Positions 22,185-31,405 of a stretch of 64,000 nucleotides of DNA are shown piece after piece. The DNA is taken from contig NC_080171.1 in assembly GCF_950295315.1 (NCBI RefSeq), positions 91,435,516 through 91,499,515 of the forward strand. The letters run 5' to 3'. A model generated the notes under the pieces. The model had not been told where the DNA came from, did no database searches, and saw only the letters and a list, made by a program, of their open reading frames with translations. Position numbers and translations under genes: made by a program. The first letter of the stretch is position 1. Every line of letters begins with the position of its first letter. The DNA comes from Erinaceus europaeus. Lineage: Eukaryota > Chordata > Mammalia > Eulipotyphla > Erinaceidae.

Positions 22185-22289
22185 AGAGAGAGAGGGAGAG
22201 AGAGGGGGGGGGAGAGGGAGAGGGAGAGGAAGAGGGAGAGGGAGAGGGAGAGGGAGAGGGAGAGGGAGAGAGAGAGAGAGAGAGAGAGA
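22185..22289. repeat. (GA)n/(GGGAGA)n polypurine tract
   Basis: About 105 bp of pure purine on the plus strand, mixing GAGAGG and GGGAGA units. It separates a SINE-B from repeat X. Confidence 0.9.
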
Positions 22290-24556
22290 AAGAGATGTTG
22301 AAATTCTTCAGGAAGTAAGGACATTATCTTTGAACCAATACAGAAAGAGGTCTAGGCCTTTCCTAACACATGGGATCACCTAGTTCCATTTCAAATGGTG
22401 TACTCTCTAACAAAGTTACAGACCCTAGATATAGGCTGGGGCCTAGGGGACTGGGCATATGTATATACCTATCCATAAGTTAGGGGCAACAATATAGCTC
22501 AAAGCAAAAGTGCACAGTAGTTCATTGTGATTAGACTTGGACCTAAAAAGCTTGGCAAGCAAGTGGAAAGACCAAAAGAAGACATCATAAGCTGTCCAAT
22601 GAAATATTAATTACTTAGGCCTAGATATCCACCTTCCCTAACCCCTACTTTACTTCCCTCAATCATTCTATCTACTCAACTGACTACACAAAAGAAAGTA
22701 AGACTTGTCTCCTAATCTCTTCTGACAGTATTAGCATTATTGTCCCCACCCCTTGTTAATCTTTAGAAGAAATACTGTATACAATTGGCCAAAAGATATA
22801 CTGGCCATATATATACATATATATATCAACTAAAGGACAATTATTGTCCCTAAGACAACCTGTGTTAGAATCATTAAACAAGTAAAAGTTAACTTAGACC
22901 CCACTGCAATAATAGTTGTATTTCCTCTCCAACTTGAGGCCAGACCCCATAAACCTAATATCAGTCTGGATACAACAAATGACACTCAACATTTTAACAA
23001 TTGTGAGAATGTCTAAGCTCGTCAGGTAAAGGACTACAAAAGCTGGATTAGCACCAGAGACTGCTCACTTAATGATGGCCTCTTTGGTCAATACCAGGCC
23101 ACCCCATCATCTGGGGCCCTAGTCATGGAATCCTTGGATTCCCACATAGATATGATGGGCTTAGACCTCTAATAGACCTCTTAGACCTCTCTCCACCATC
23201 ACCAGTCACTTCCATCAGGAAAATCATCATAAGCCCTTTTGTGGGCCTCTCCAGGACCTTGCCCTCACTATAAAGCAGCAATGGGAGGCTGGGTCATCCT
23301 ACTCTGCCACTGAAAGAAGACTGGTCCTGAAATGAGTGCAGTCTAGAATGTTCCTAGCCGTGATCATGGACTGTGAGCTCACATTAACAAAGACTTAGAG
23401 GTTACACAGGCTCCTGTGCTAAATGTGAATATACATGGGCCTAGGGTGAGACTGATGAGAGTAAACAGTTAAATAAAGTTCAAGTTTGGGAGTTACTCTC
23501 TGCCCTAATCCAGCTTTCTAGTCCTGTTCTCAACTCTGTCACCATTTTCCCCAACAATATTTTTCCCCCTTGTTGCTTTATTGTTGTAGTGATTGATGTC
23601 GTTGTTGGATAGGACAGAGAGAAATGGAGAGAGGAGGGGAAGACAGAGAGGGGGAGAGAAAGACAGACAGACACCCGCAGACCTGCTTCACCAATTGTGA
23701 AGTGACTCCCCTGCAGGTGGGGAGCGGGGGGCTTGCCAGGATCCTTCCGCCAGTCCTTGTGCTTTGCGCCACGTGCGCTTAACCCACTGCGCTACCGCCA
23801 AACTCCCCCCGGACAGTATTTTTAGTCTGCCCACATGTTAAGTATCAGGCTCCAGCAAAAATTACTAAAGTCATAGGCCCCTTGGAACACACCTAAAATA
23901 GACTTCAAAGCTTCTTTCCACTCTATAATCCCTATTCTTATCTGTTCTATTCCTACTTTTTCATTCCTGTTTATTAAACATTTTGTCCTGCTTTATATCT
24001 TACTACCTTTACACCACCAAATGGCAGGCGCTATCATGATTCCATCTTGACTTCGCTAGGTAGACAACCTCCCCAATATATCCTGGAACCTCATCTCTCC
24101 AGAGCCCTACTCCACTAGGGAAAGACAAAAACATATGAATCAACCTGCCAACACCTATGTTCAGCAATTACAGAAGCCAGAACTCCCACCTTCTGTACCC
24201 TATAAAGAATTTTGGTCCATACTCTCAGAGGAGGGAGAAATGTTAGGGGAAGATGACCAGAGGGCTGTGAACTCCCAACTCCATCAGGACCCAGCAAGAG
24301 AAGAGGAAAAAAAGGACATTCAGAGTAGCATTATGTATAGGTGTGACTTAGAAAGGAAAAGAAGACAGGACCATAGAACAAATGGGCAAATATATATAAA
24401 TATAGACAGTTACAGAAATAATAGCCAACCCCTATCTGTGACCTTGGGAGAACTAGTGCCAATTTTCAATGGAGGGAATGAGGACACAGAACTCTGGTAG
24501 TATGAGCAGTATGGAATTACACCCTGGTTATCTTATCATTTTGTAAATCAATATTA
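22290..24556 (+). mobile_element. Repeat X, longest copy (about 2 kb plus inserted SINE-A)
   Basis: Collinear with copies at 39905-41400, 50804-52510 and 53796-55355. It keeps an internal block (about 22670-23010) that the first two of those lack. It ends with the variant tail shared with 9308-9522 and 53796-55355. No ORF of recognisable protein was found, so the repeat appears non-coding. The 5' boundary is uncertain. Confidence 0.65.
23565..23811 (-). mobile_element. SINE-A inserted into repeat X
   Basis: Reverse-oriented, with head 'ctaccgccaaactcccccc' at the right. Duplication AACAATATTTTT (23553-23564) and a one-mismatch copy around 23813-23823. Confidence 0.88.
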
Positions 24557-24625
24557 AGTCACTAATAAAAAATCTAAGAAGGAAGGGAAGAAGGAAAGGA
24601 GGGAGGGAGGGCACGAGGGAGGAGG

Positions 24626-24775
24626 GGGTCTAGAGTGGTTGAACTAGTTTAACTGGATAATGTGCTATTTTGCCATGTGCATGACCCAGGTTTGATCCTG
24701 GCCCCCATTATACTGAAGAAAGATTTGTGCTGTGATCTCTCTATGCCTCTCTGTCTCTATGAAGGAGAAAGAAGA
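24626..24775 (+). mobile_element. Diverged tRNA-derived SINE
   Basis: 'gtgcatgacccaggtttgat', 'cctggcccccattatactga' and 'gctgtgatctctctatgcct' match the type at 5615-5768. Confidence 0.6.
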
Positions 24776-24817
24776 AGTAGAAGAGGTTAGAGGAAGAAGA
24801 AAAGTCTAAAATAGAGA

Positions 24818-25138
24818 AGTTGGGCGGCAGCGCAGTGGGTTAAGTGCATGTGGTGTGAAGCGCAAAGACCCACGTAAGGATCCCAGTTAGAGCCCCCGGA
24901 TCCCCACCTAAAGGAGGGGGTCCCTTCACAGGCGGTGAAGCAGGTCTGCAGGTGTCTGTCTTTCTCTCTCCCCTCTGTCTTCCCCTCCTCTCTCCATTTC
25001 TCTCTGTCCTATCTAACAACGACAAAATCAATAACAACAGCAATAATAAATACAACAACAATAAAAAAAACAAGGGCAACAAAAGGGATAATAAATAAAT
25101 AAATATTTTTTAAAAGTTAAAAGAAAAAAAAAAGAAAG
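24818..25138 (+). mobile_element. SINE-A
   Basis: 'tgggcggcagcgcagtgggt' head. Duplication AAAGTCTAAAATAGA at 24801-24815, repeated near 25139-25153. Long A-rich tail with AATAAATAAATAAAT. Confidence 0.88.
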
Positions 25139-25162
25139 AAAAGTCTAAAATAGAAAAGAAAA

Positions 25163-25310
25163 GTCAGACTGGGTAGGGCACATGCCTTGCTGTTCACATA
25201 GTCCAAGTACCACATAGAAAAAACTCTGTACCACTGGGGAAAACTCTGATTCTTTGATGTCTCCCCTTTTCTTTTACCTCTCTATTTGAAGGAAAATATT
25301 GATCCAAAAG
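25163..25310 (+). mobile_element. Worn tRNA-derived SINE
   Basis: 'gactgggtagggcacatgcc', 'gtccaagtaccacatagaaa' and 'accactggggaaaactctga' follow the SINE layout; diverged. Confidence 0.4.
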
Positions 25311-25397
25311 AAGAGAAACCATGCATGAATGAGGCTCCATCTTAGTAAGTCTCTATGTGTACACAAATAAATTTCTTTCCTTCTTTTTGTTTTTGAA

Positions 25398-25536
25398 GAA
25401 TTTATTTATTTACTCATGAGAAAGGAGAGACAGAAAAAACCAGACATGACTCTGGTGCATGTTCTGCCAAGGACTGAACTCGAGACCTCATGCTTGAGAA
25501 TCCGGTGCTTTATCTACTGTGCCACCTCCTGACCAC
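25398..25536 (-). mobile_element. SINE-C
   Basis: Reverse complement: 'gaactcgagacctcatgctt' and 'ctttatctactgtgccacct', then 'cctgaccac'. Confidence 0.75.
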
Positions 25537-25836
25537 ATAAATTTCCATAAGAAAAAATGAGTATAGACCAGTGGATATATTTCACTTTCTTTGGCAATTG
25601 AGAAAAAGAATAAAATTACACACACACACACAGTTCCATTCCAAGCTACTCATGAAAGTATCAAGAACAGAGACAAACAGTACTTCACAGAGAGTCTGAC
25701 AGTGCTTGGGTATCTCTCCTCTCACTCTCAGAAAAAAAAATCATAAAAATGGGGCTTGGAGGTGGCTTGGTCATAGAACATATATGTGAACACTTGGGTT
25801 CACTTCACAGAACTGCACTAAAAAAAGGAATCTATG

Positions 25837-26171
25837 GGTTGGGTGGTAGTGCAGTGCGTTAGCGCACATGGCGCAAAGTTAAAGGACTGGTGTAGGATCC
25901 CAGTTCAAGCCCCTGGCTCCCCACCTGTAGGGGGATTGCTTCACAAGTGGTGAAGCAGGTCTGCAGGTGTCTATCTTTCTCTCCTTCTCTCTGTCTCCCC
26001 CTCCTCTCAATAACAATCGCAATAACACCAATAGTAATAACCACAACAATTAAAAAAAAAAAAAGGGCATCAAAAAGGGGGAAAAAATAGCCTCCAGGAA
26101 TCTTCAGGATTCGTGATGCGGGCACCGAGCCCCAGCAATAACCATGGAGGCAAAAAAAAAAAAAGTGGGGG
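25837..26171 (+). mobile_element. SINE-A, long form
   Basis: Head 'gttgggtggtagtgcagtgc'. Includes the extra module 'gcaccgagccccagcaataa', then 'ccatggaggca'. Duplication GGAATCTATG (25827-25836) and GGGATCTAT (26172-26180). Confidence 0.8.
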
Positions 26172-26207
26172 GGGATCTATTTTGTATTTGCATCAACAAT
26201 GCAAGAA

Positions 26208-26291
26208 TCCAGAAACACAGAGGCTTCTCCAGGCAAGTGTCTCACAATGTGATATTCTCAGGTCCTTGCACTGCCTTTGGGAAAGTCCTGG
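26208..26291. repeat. 84-bp perfect direct repeat, copy 1
   Basis: Runs from TCCAGAAACACAGAGG to GGGAAAGTCCTGG and is identical over all 84 bases to 26934-27017. Lies 28 bp beyond the end of the SINE-A at 25837-26171 and its target-site duplication. Not a repeat family I recognise. Confidence 0.95.
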
Positions 26292-26428
26292 CAAGCAGTG
26301 CAAGGATAGTGGAGAAAGCTAATGTGCATAGAAGAAGGCAAATAGAATCTATGAGTATAGAACAGTGGCATTATTTTTTAAACTATGTAATTGTCTTAAC
26401 AGAGGAAAATGCACTTTTAGGTTTTTTT

Positions 26429-26595
26429 TTGTAGTCATTTAATATTGGGTGTAGACAGAAACTGAGAGGAGAGGAGGTGATAGAGAAACAGAGAGACACC
26501 TGCAGCCCTGCTTCACCACTCATGAAGCTTTCCCCCTGCAGGTGGGGATCAGGGGCTTGAACATTGCACGCTGTAATGTTCCACCACCTGGCCCC
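26429..26595 (-). mobile_element. SINE-B
   Basis: Reverse-oriented: 'cctgcagccctgcttcacca', 'ctttccccctgcaggtgggg', 'ccaccacctggcccc'. Flanked by AGGTTTTTT copies. Confidence 0.8.
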
Positions 26596-26933
26596 AGGTT
26601 TTTTATGGAATAATATTCCACTGATAGTTGTGGTTATGTGGAAATATGACTGGTTTGTAAGAGTCACTAGACTGGTAAAATGCTAACTTTATAATCCACT
26701 CTTGACCAAAATCCAAGGGTTTGAGGTTTGTTTTATTTTAACAAGATCTTTCTATAGCTCTAAAGCTTATAAGGGCATAAGAATTTCATTTATCACAACA
26801 GTATAAAATGGAGATAATTAACACTATTTTATAGGTAACTGAGAATCAACAAGGTGAAGTGAAATTATACTGGAGATAAACAGCAAGGCCAGGATTTGAT
26901 CTGAAACCTCTTTGGTCATAAGTTTAATGAACT

Positions 26934-27017
26934 TCCAGAAACACAGAGGCTTCTCCAGGCAAGTGTCTCACAATGTGATATTCTCAGGTCCTTGCACTGC
27001 CTTTGGGAAAGTCCTGG
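26934..27017. repeat. 84-bp perfect direct repeat, copy 2
   Basis: Exact copy of 26208-26291, 726 bp away in the same orientation. It is followed by a T-rich stretch (GTTGTTTTTTTTTTGTTTG). Confidence 0.95.
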
Positions 27018-27287
27018 GTTGTTTTTTTTTGTTTGTTTGTTTTAATTGTGAGATAAGCCCTTCTTTAAACTGCCACAGTATTATCCCCTCCCCCCACTCC
27101 AGTATCACTTTATTGAGAAAATGTTGATTCATGGGATTGCTATTGTCACAGGGTACATTTTCACATTTCCCCATCATCCTGTTTCATCATAGGGTCTTAG
27201 GTGCCTAACCTCCCATTACTGACCTTCCCACTTCCGTTCTAACTCAACTCTGCTACAATAGACTACCATCAGGAAGGCCCTTTCTTA

Positions 27288-27402
27288 GTGGGGGTTGTAT
27301 TGTTATATGGAAAACTGGGAAATGTTATGCATGTACGAACTATATTGTATTTACTGTCGAATGTAAAACATTAATTCCCCAATAAAGAAATTAAAAAAAA
27401 AA
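27288..27402 (+). mobile_element. Truncated L1 3' end abutting exon e7
   Basis: 115-bp L1 3' UTR end ('tatatggaaaactgggaaat', 'aattccccaataaagaaat', A tail). Flanked by AGGAAGGCCCTTTCTTA (27271-27287) and AGGAAGGTCCTTTCTTA (27403-27419). The second copy ends one base from the e7 coding edge at 27421, so it covers the splice donor. Confidence 0.88.
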
Positions 27403-27420
27403 AGGAAGGTCCTTTCTTAC

Positions 27421-27540
27421 CTTGATCAAATTCAGACCCTTGCCGTTCCAGTTGTCTTCGTAGCTGCTCATTTGTTTTAATAGATTCTTCTAAACGCTTT
27501 CTCAAACTTCGAATTTCCTGTATATGTTCCATTAGTACGT
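27421..27540 (-). CDS. CDK5RAP2: CDK5RAP2 exon e7
   Basis: 120-bp symmetric phase 1-1 exon, about human residues 1392-1432: DVLMEHIQEIRSLRKRLEES, then KTNEQLRRQLERQGSEFDQ, a clean coiled coil. The acceptor is CTCCTGCAG|AC and the donor CAAG|GTAAGAAAGG. The donor lies directly beside a retroposed L1 3' end (27288-27402). The 17-bp target-site duplication of that insertion covers intron positions +2 to +18 of this donor (see findings). The donor itself is consensus-like and should still work. Confidence 0.96.
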
Positions 27541-28929
27541 CTGCAGGAGAGAGGACATTTTTAATTTAAAGTCTGAAGCCCCCAACAAATTGAATCATTT
27601 ATAGATTATGCTATGCAGTGATCTTGAATTTCCAAGTGGTACTGGATATATTAAAACAGTTAGCAATTGGCAATTCTTTCCTAGGCATGGGGAGGCTGAG
27701 CTATTGCCCACAGCCCACTGATACAGTTCTGTAATGATTCTCTGCAGTCCTCCACGAGGAAGATATTTCACATCACATGGAAAAATTATATTCCATACAA
27801 TTTTAATGCTAACTCTAATGTAGCCTTTTATTCTCCCAATATCAAATATTAATTTAAAGCCTTCCTTATGGTGATACTAACAGATGACTTTCAAGTCTGC
27901 CTGAATTGCCTAAGTGTTGATTAAACTACTTCTATAATGAATCCAGCTATCTTTGAGACTACTTTGAAAAAGAATGTCAGCTATTTATCTCTTACCAATT
28001 TAAGACTTAAAAACAAAGCAGAAAATAGTAATAATAATAAGTTCAATCCTAGTGAGAATGTAAGAGTGTCCTCAAGAGTCCAGCCTGTCAGTATGAGTAT
28101 ACATGTATATAACTTTCTGGGACTGTTTTTAATCATTGCCCTTAGAAAGGTTATTTTTCCAATATCTTTTACCAAATAATTCTATTTCTAGGAGTCTATT
28201 TAAAGAAACCTCAGGAGATGCTGACAACTATTTGTCAGAATACATGAAAATGTTCATCTTAGCACTATATATGTCACTAAGAACTGAAACTAACTGCAAT
28301 TATTGTATTTCATCTATTATGATGCAGTAGTACACAGCCATTAAAGCTACATTATGAAAAACCATAAAAGATCATGGAGATCATGGAGAAATATAGATGT
28401 AAAATGAGGTATTCAGCAAAACCACAACCCGGTTTAAAAAGAACTGCCTGCATGAATGATACATATACACTGAAAAAGGAACTATTCCTAAATATCAACA
28501 GCATTTTCAAGACTTCTACATTACATTTTAACATAATATTTATTTATCTGGAGGCATTTAAATCCTCAGATTCTTAAAATGAGCATGTGCTCTTTTTTTC
28601 AGTCCTTGCTGCATTCACATTAACAAAGAAATAAGAAGCATAATTTCAATCTAGAGATAGGTTTCTAGAGTCAGTGTTTAAAGCATAATCACATTAAGTA
28701 TCCAAAGGCAAAACTAATGTCTTTAATTCATCAATTAGGGTATACTCAGTATGTCTTAGTAATGTTTGTTTTAAAACATTATACTAATGTTATGACCCAG
28801 TTTTAATTCCTCCAAAACGACTTTCATTTAAAAGTAGCACAATGTTACAGATCTTTTCCTAATTAAATAGTAATTTTGCCATGAATGTGAATGTTTATGA
28901 GATGACTTAATTCCCAGACCTTCAGCTAG

Positions 28930-29290
28930 CTCCTATTAATGCCAGGAGTGTGACAAGTCATTTGGTGGAATAGCTAAGCCCCTTGTGGCAGTCCAGCATC
29001 AAAAGACTGGATCTGCAATAAACTCCTGGCACATCCCTGCCCATTCCTGTTATGCTCCTCCGAGGCCCCCTCAATCTTCCAGGGGCGGGTCAGGTCAAAG
29101 GGAGGCTGGAACTTATCTGTTCTGACTGCAGACTTTCTTACTGGCTTATCCATGCCACTCACTGCCAAATCGCGGGGTAATCATGCTCTACAGTCACAGA
29201 TGCAAGCCATCTTCCACTGAATCTGACGGGAGCTGGAGTCATCATTTTGGGCTGAAGGGAACACTTCCGATGAACTGGACACCACTTATT
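28930..29290. other. CpG-containing unique block (possible regulatory element)
   Basis: Contains ggggcgggtc, tcctccgaggccccc, aatcgcggggtaatc and tctgacggg within 300 bp, in an otherwise AT-rich, CpG-poor intron. It includes a GGGGCGGG Sp1-type box. Only composition supports this. Confidence 0.3.
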
Positions 29291-29652
29291 AATTATGTAG
29301 CTCTAACCCAAGAGAAGGAAATTCTACACTGGCCTTTGCAACAATGGGAGAGAAAAAAAATTAACTCTCTCCCTATTACAATAAGACTCATCTGGCAGAC
29401 AGCTAACTTCTTTAAAACCAAAAATTCTATAAGAAACAATCACCAAAAAGCAGTGGTGTATACTCACTAGCAATGCTAATTTATAGAATCTAGGTTAAGA
29501 AAATACCCCGCCCAAACAAGGAGAAGGCTTTGTGTTCAAAGATATTCCCTATAGCACTGTTTACAATTATGAAATTTTAAAAATGACTTAAATGTTCGGC
29601 AACACAGGAACATAAGGAAAACTGCAGTTCAGTCATTCAAGGAACTATTCTT

Positions 29653-29944
29653 GTTTTTAATGTTTCTTTATTTTCCCTTTTTTGTTGCTCTTATTGTGAC
29701 TTTTTTATTGTTGTTATAGTTATTGTTGTTGTTACTGATGTCATCATTGTTGGATAGGACAGAGAGAAATGGAGAGAGGAGCGGAAGACAGAGAGGGGGA
29801 AAGATAGACACCTCCAGACCTGCTTCACTGCCTATGAAGTGACTCCCCTGCAGGTGGGGAGCCGGGGGCTTGAACCAGGATCCTTACACTGGTTCTTGCA
29901 CTTTGCACCACGTATGCTTAACCCTCTGTGCTACTGCCCGACTC
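29653..29944 (-). mobile_element. SINE-A
   Basis: Reverse-oriented, head at the right ('ctgtgctactgcccgactc'). Perfect duplication CAAGGAACTATTCTT at 29638-29652 and 29945-29959. Confidence 0.92.
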
Positions 29945-30537
29945 CAAGGAACTATTCTTAAGACCATGAGAAATGATGTTATGTAACAACATATCAGAAA
30001 GATTAAGTTATGAAAAGGAAAAAACTGCTAAATTATCTCTTTGCTCAGACCATAAACACAACAAAAGGAAAAACAAGTGCAGAGGCTAGATAGTCTCTGA
30101 GGAGAAACAAACTGTGAAATCTAACTGGCAGGTTTTCATCATGGCTCCACAGAGTACTGGCCCAGTACCGGGTAATCAACCAAGATCACAGACCCCCAGA
30201 TAAATATAAAAGAAGTGTCTAGAAGGTTCTACGTCGAAAACAGGTCAAGGTTTGGGTGGCAGATAAAGTGAAGGTTAGGGGGAAAAGGGGGGGGGGGGGG
30301 CGGTGCTTGCAAGCAAAAGGAAGAATAGCTAGGACCCAGAACTATAGCTAGAGTGATCTCAGCTATCCTGATTGAAGTGATCTGGCTGGGGGATCATATT
30401 CCCATCTTTTCCCACAAACGCTTATGGGGTTAGTCTTAGGGGTTCCTGGAAAGGGGCAGAGTTTGATGCTGAACTGATATTGTGCAGTCTTACCTAAATT
30501 AGGAGAAAGCAAATCACAGAAAGAAATAACAGAGAGG

Positions 30538-30795
30538 GGGGCTCAGTAGTGGTGTACCGGGTGGGGAGTGCTCACATTGGCATGCACAAGAACTCAGGTT
30601 CAAGAATCAGGGTTCATGCCCCTGGTCCCCACTTGAGGAGTGGTGAAGCAGCGCTGCAGGCATCCCTTTGTCTCTATCCCTATCTTCCCCAACTCCTCTC
30701 AATTCCTCTGTCCCATGAAATTAAAAATGGGAGGTTGGGGGAGTGGATGGCTACCAGGGCACCGAGCCCAGCAATAACTCTGGTGGCAATGAGAG
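30538..30795 (+). mobile_element. SINE-B, long form, ending in a GA array
   Basis: 'gctcagtagtggtgtaccgg' head, 'gtggtgaagcagcgctgcag' body, then 'accgagcccagcaataactc', the same extra 3' module seen in long SINE-A copies. The tail has expanded into (GA)n. Confidence 0.7.
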
Positions 30796-30805
30796 ACAGA
30801 GAGAC

Positions 30806-30852
<47 letters not shown>

Positions 30853-31003
30853 AGAGGGGAAGGAAGGGGAGGGGAGGGGAGGGGAGGGGAGGGGAGAGGA
30901 GAGGAGAGGAGAGGAGAGGAGAGGAGAGGAGAGGAGAAGAGAAGAGAAGAGAAGAGAAGAGAAGAGAAGAGAAGAGAAGAGAAGAGAAGAGAAGGGGGAC
31001 TGA
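30790..31003. repeat. Long polypurine GA/GGGGA/GAGGA/GAGAA array
   Basis: About 210 bp that is virtually all purine on the plus strand. It moves in blocks from (GA)n to (GGGGA)n to (GAGGA)n to (GAAGA)n. Mirror-symmetric polypurine of this length can form triplex (H-DNA) and gives spurious open frames on both strands. Confidence 0.93.
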
Positions 31004-31033
31004 GAGAAATCAAGTGCAAAGAAATGCAAAATC

Positions 31034-31405
31034 GGGCACCAGGAAGTGGGAAGTGGCTCAGCAGATTAAGTACACAATGGTACAAAGCACAAGGACCATC
31101 ATAGGGATCCTGGTTTGAGCCCCTGGCTCCCCGCCTGCAAGGTAGTCGCTTCACAGGCAGTGAAGCAGGTCTTTCTCTCCCACTCTGTCTTCCCCTCCTC
31201 TCTCCATTTTTCTCTGTCCTATCCAACAATGACAGCAATAACAACAATAATACTAACAACAATAATAACAACAGCAATAATAAACAGCAAGGGCAACCAA
31301 AGGGAAAAAAAAATGGCCTCCAGGAGCAGTGGATTCGTAGTGTAGGCACCAAGCCCCAGCAATAACCTGGGAGGCAAAAGAAGAAGGAGAAGAAAAGAAA
31401 AGAAA
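31034..31405 (+). mobile_element. SINE-A, long form
   Basis: Head diverged ('gtggctcagcagattaagta'), body normal, extra module 'gcctccaggagcagtggatt' present. Perfect 16-bp duplication AAAGAAATGCAAAATC at 31018-31033 and 31406-31421. Confidence 0.88.

Larger units (their letters stand above)
18220..27420 (-). other. Intron e7-e8 (9.2 kb)
   Basis: Contains an (AT)n array, SINE-B, a disrupted SINE-C, L2 and MIR fragments, GA arrays, a long repeat X with an inserted SINE-A, further SINEs, two copies of a perfect 84-bp duplication and an L1 3' end abutting e7. 19700-20640 and 20750-21970 are largely unassigned. 21120-21400 looks like unique, possibly conserved sequence. No exon or gene was found. 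Confidence 0.7.

Noticed and set aside
22195..22289. Regularly spaced repeats as a CRISPR-like array
   Set aside because: Simple purine microsatellite in a mammalian intron; no spacers.
24135..24500. 121-codon plus-strand frame
   Set aside because: Lies within repeat X. The equivalent frame is broken in the other copies, so it is not a conserved repeat-encoded protein.
22290..24556. Repeat X as an LTR retrovirus-like element
   Set aside because: Copies are variably 5' truncated, end in A tails and have 11-18 bp duplications. That indicates LINE-type retroposition, not 4-6 bp duplications with TG...CA ends. An LTR-derived origin of part of the sequence cannot be excluded.
29183..29470. 95-codon plus-strand frame next to the CpG-bearing patch
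   Set aside because: No family resemblance and no coding-like codon pattern by eye. Kept only as part of a possible regulatory block.
30549..31352. Long frames of 189 and 217 codons over the GA array (RERERER / SLSLSLS and SSLLFS runs)
   Set aside because: Pure microsatellite translation combined with SINE sequence; no start context, conservation or domain.
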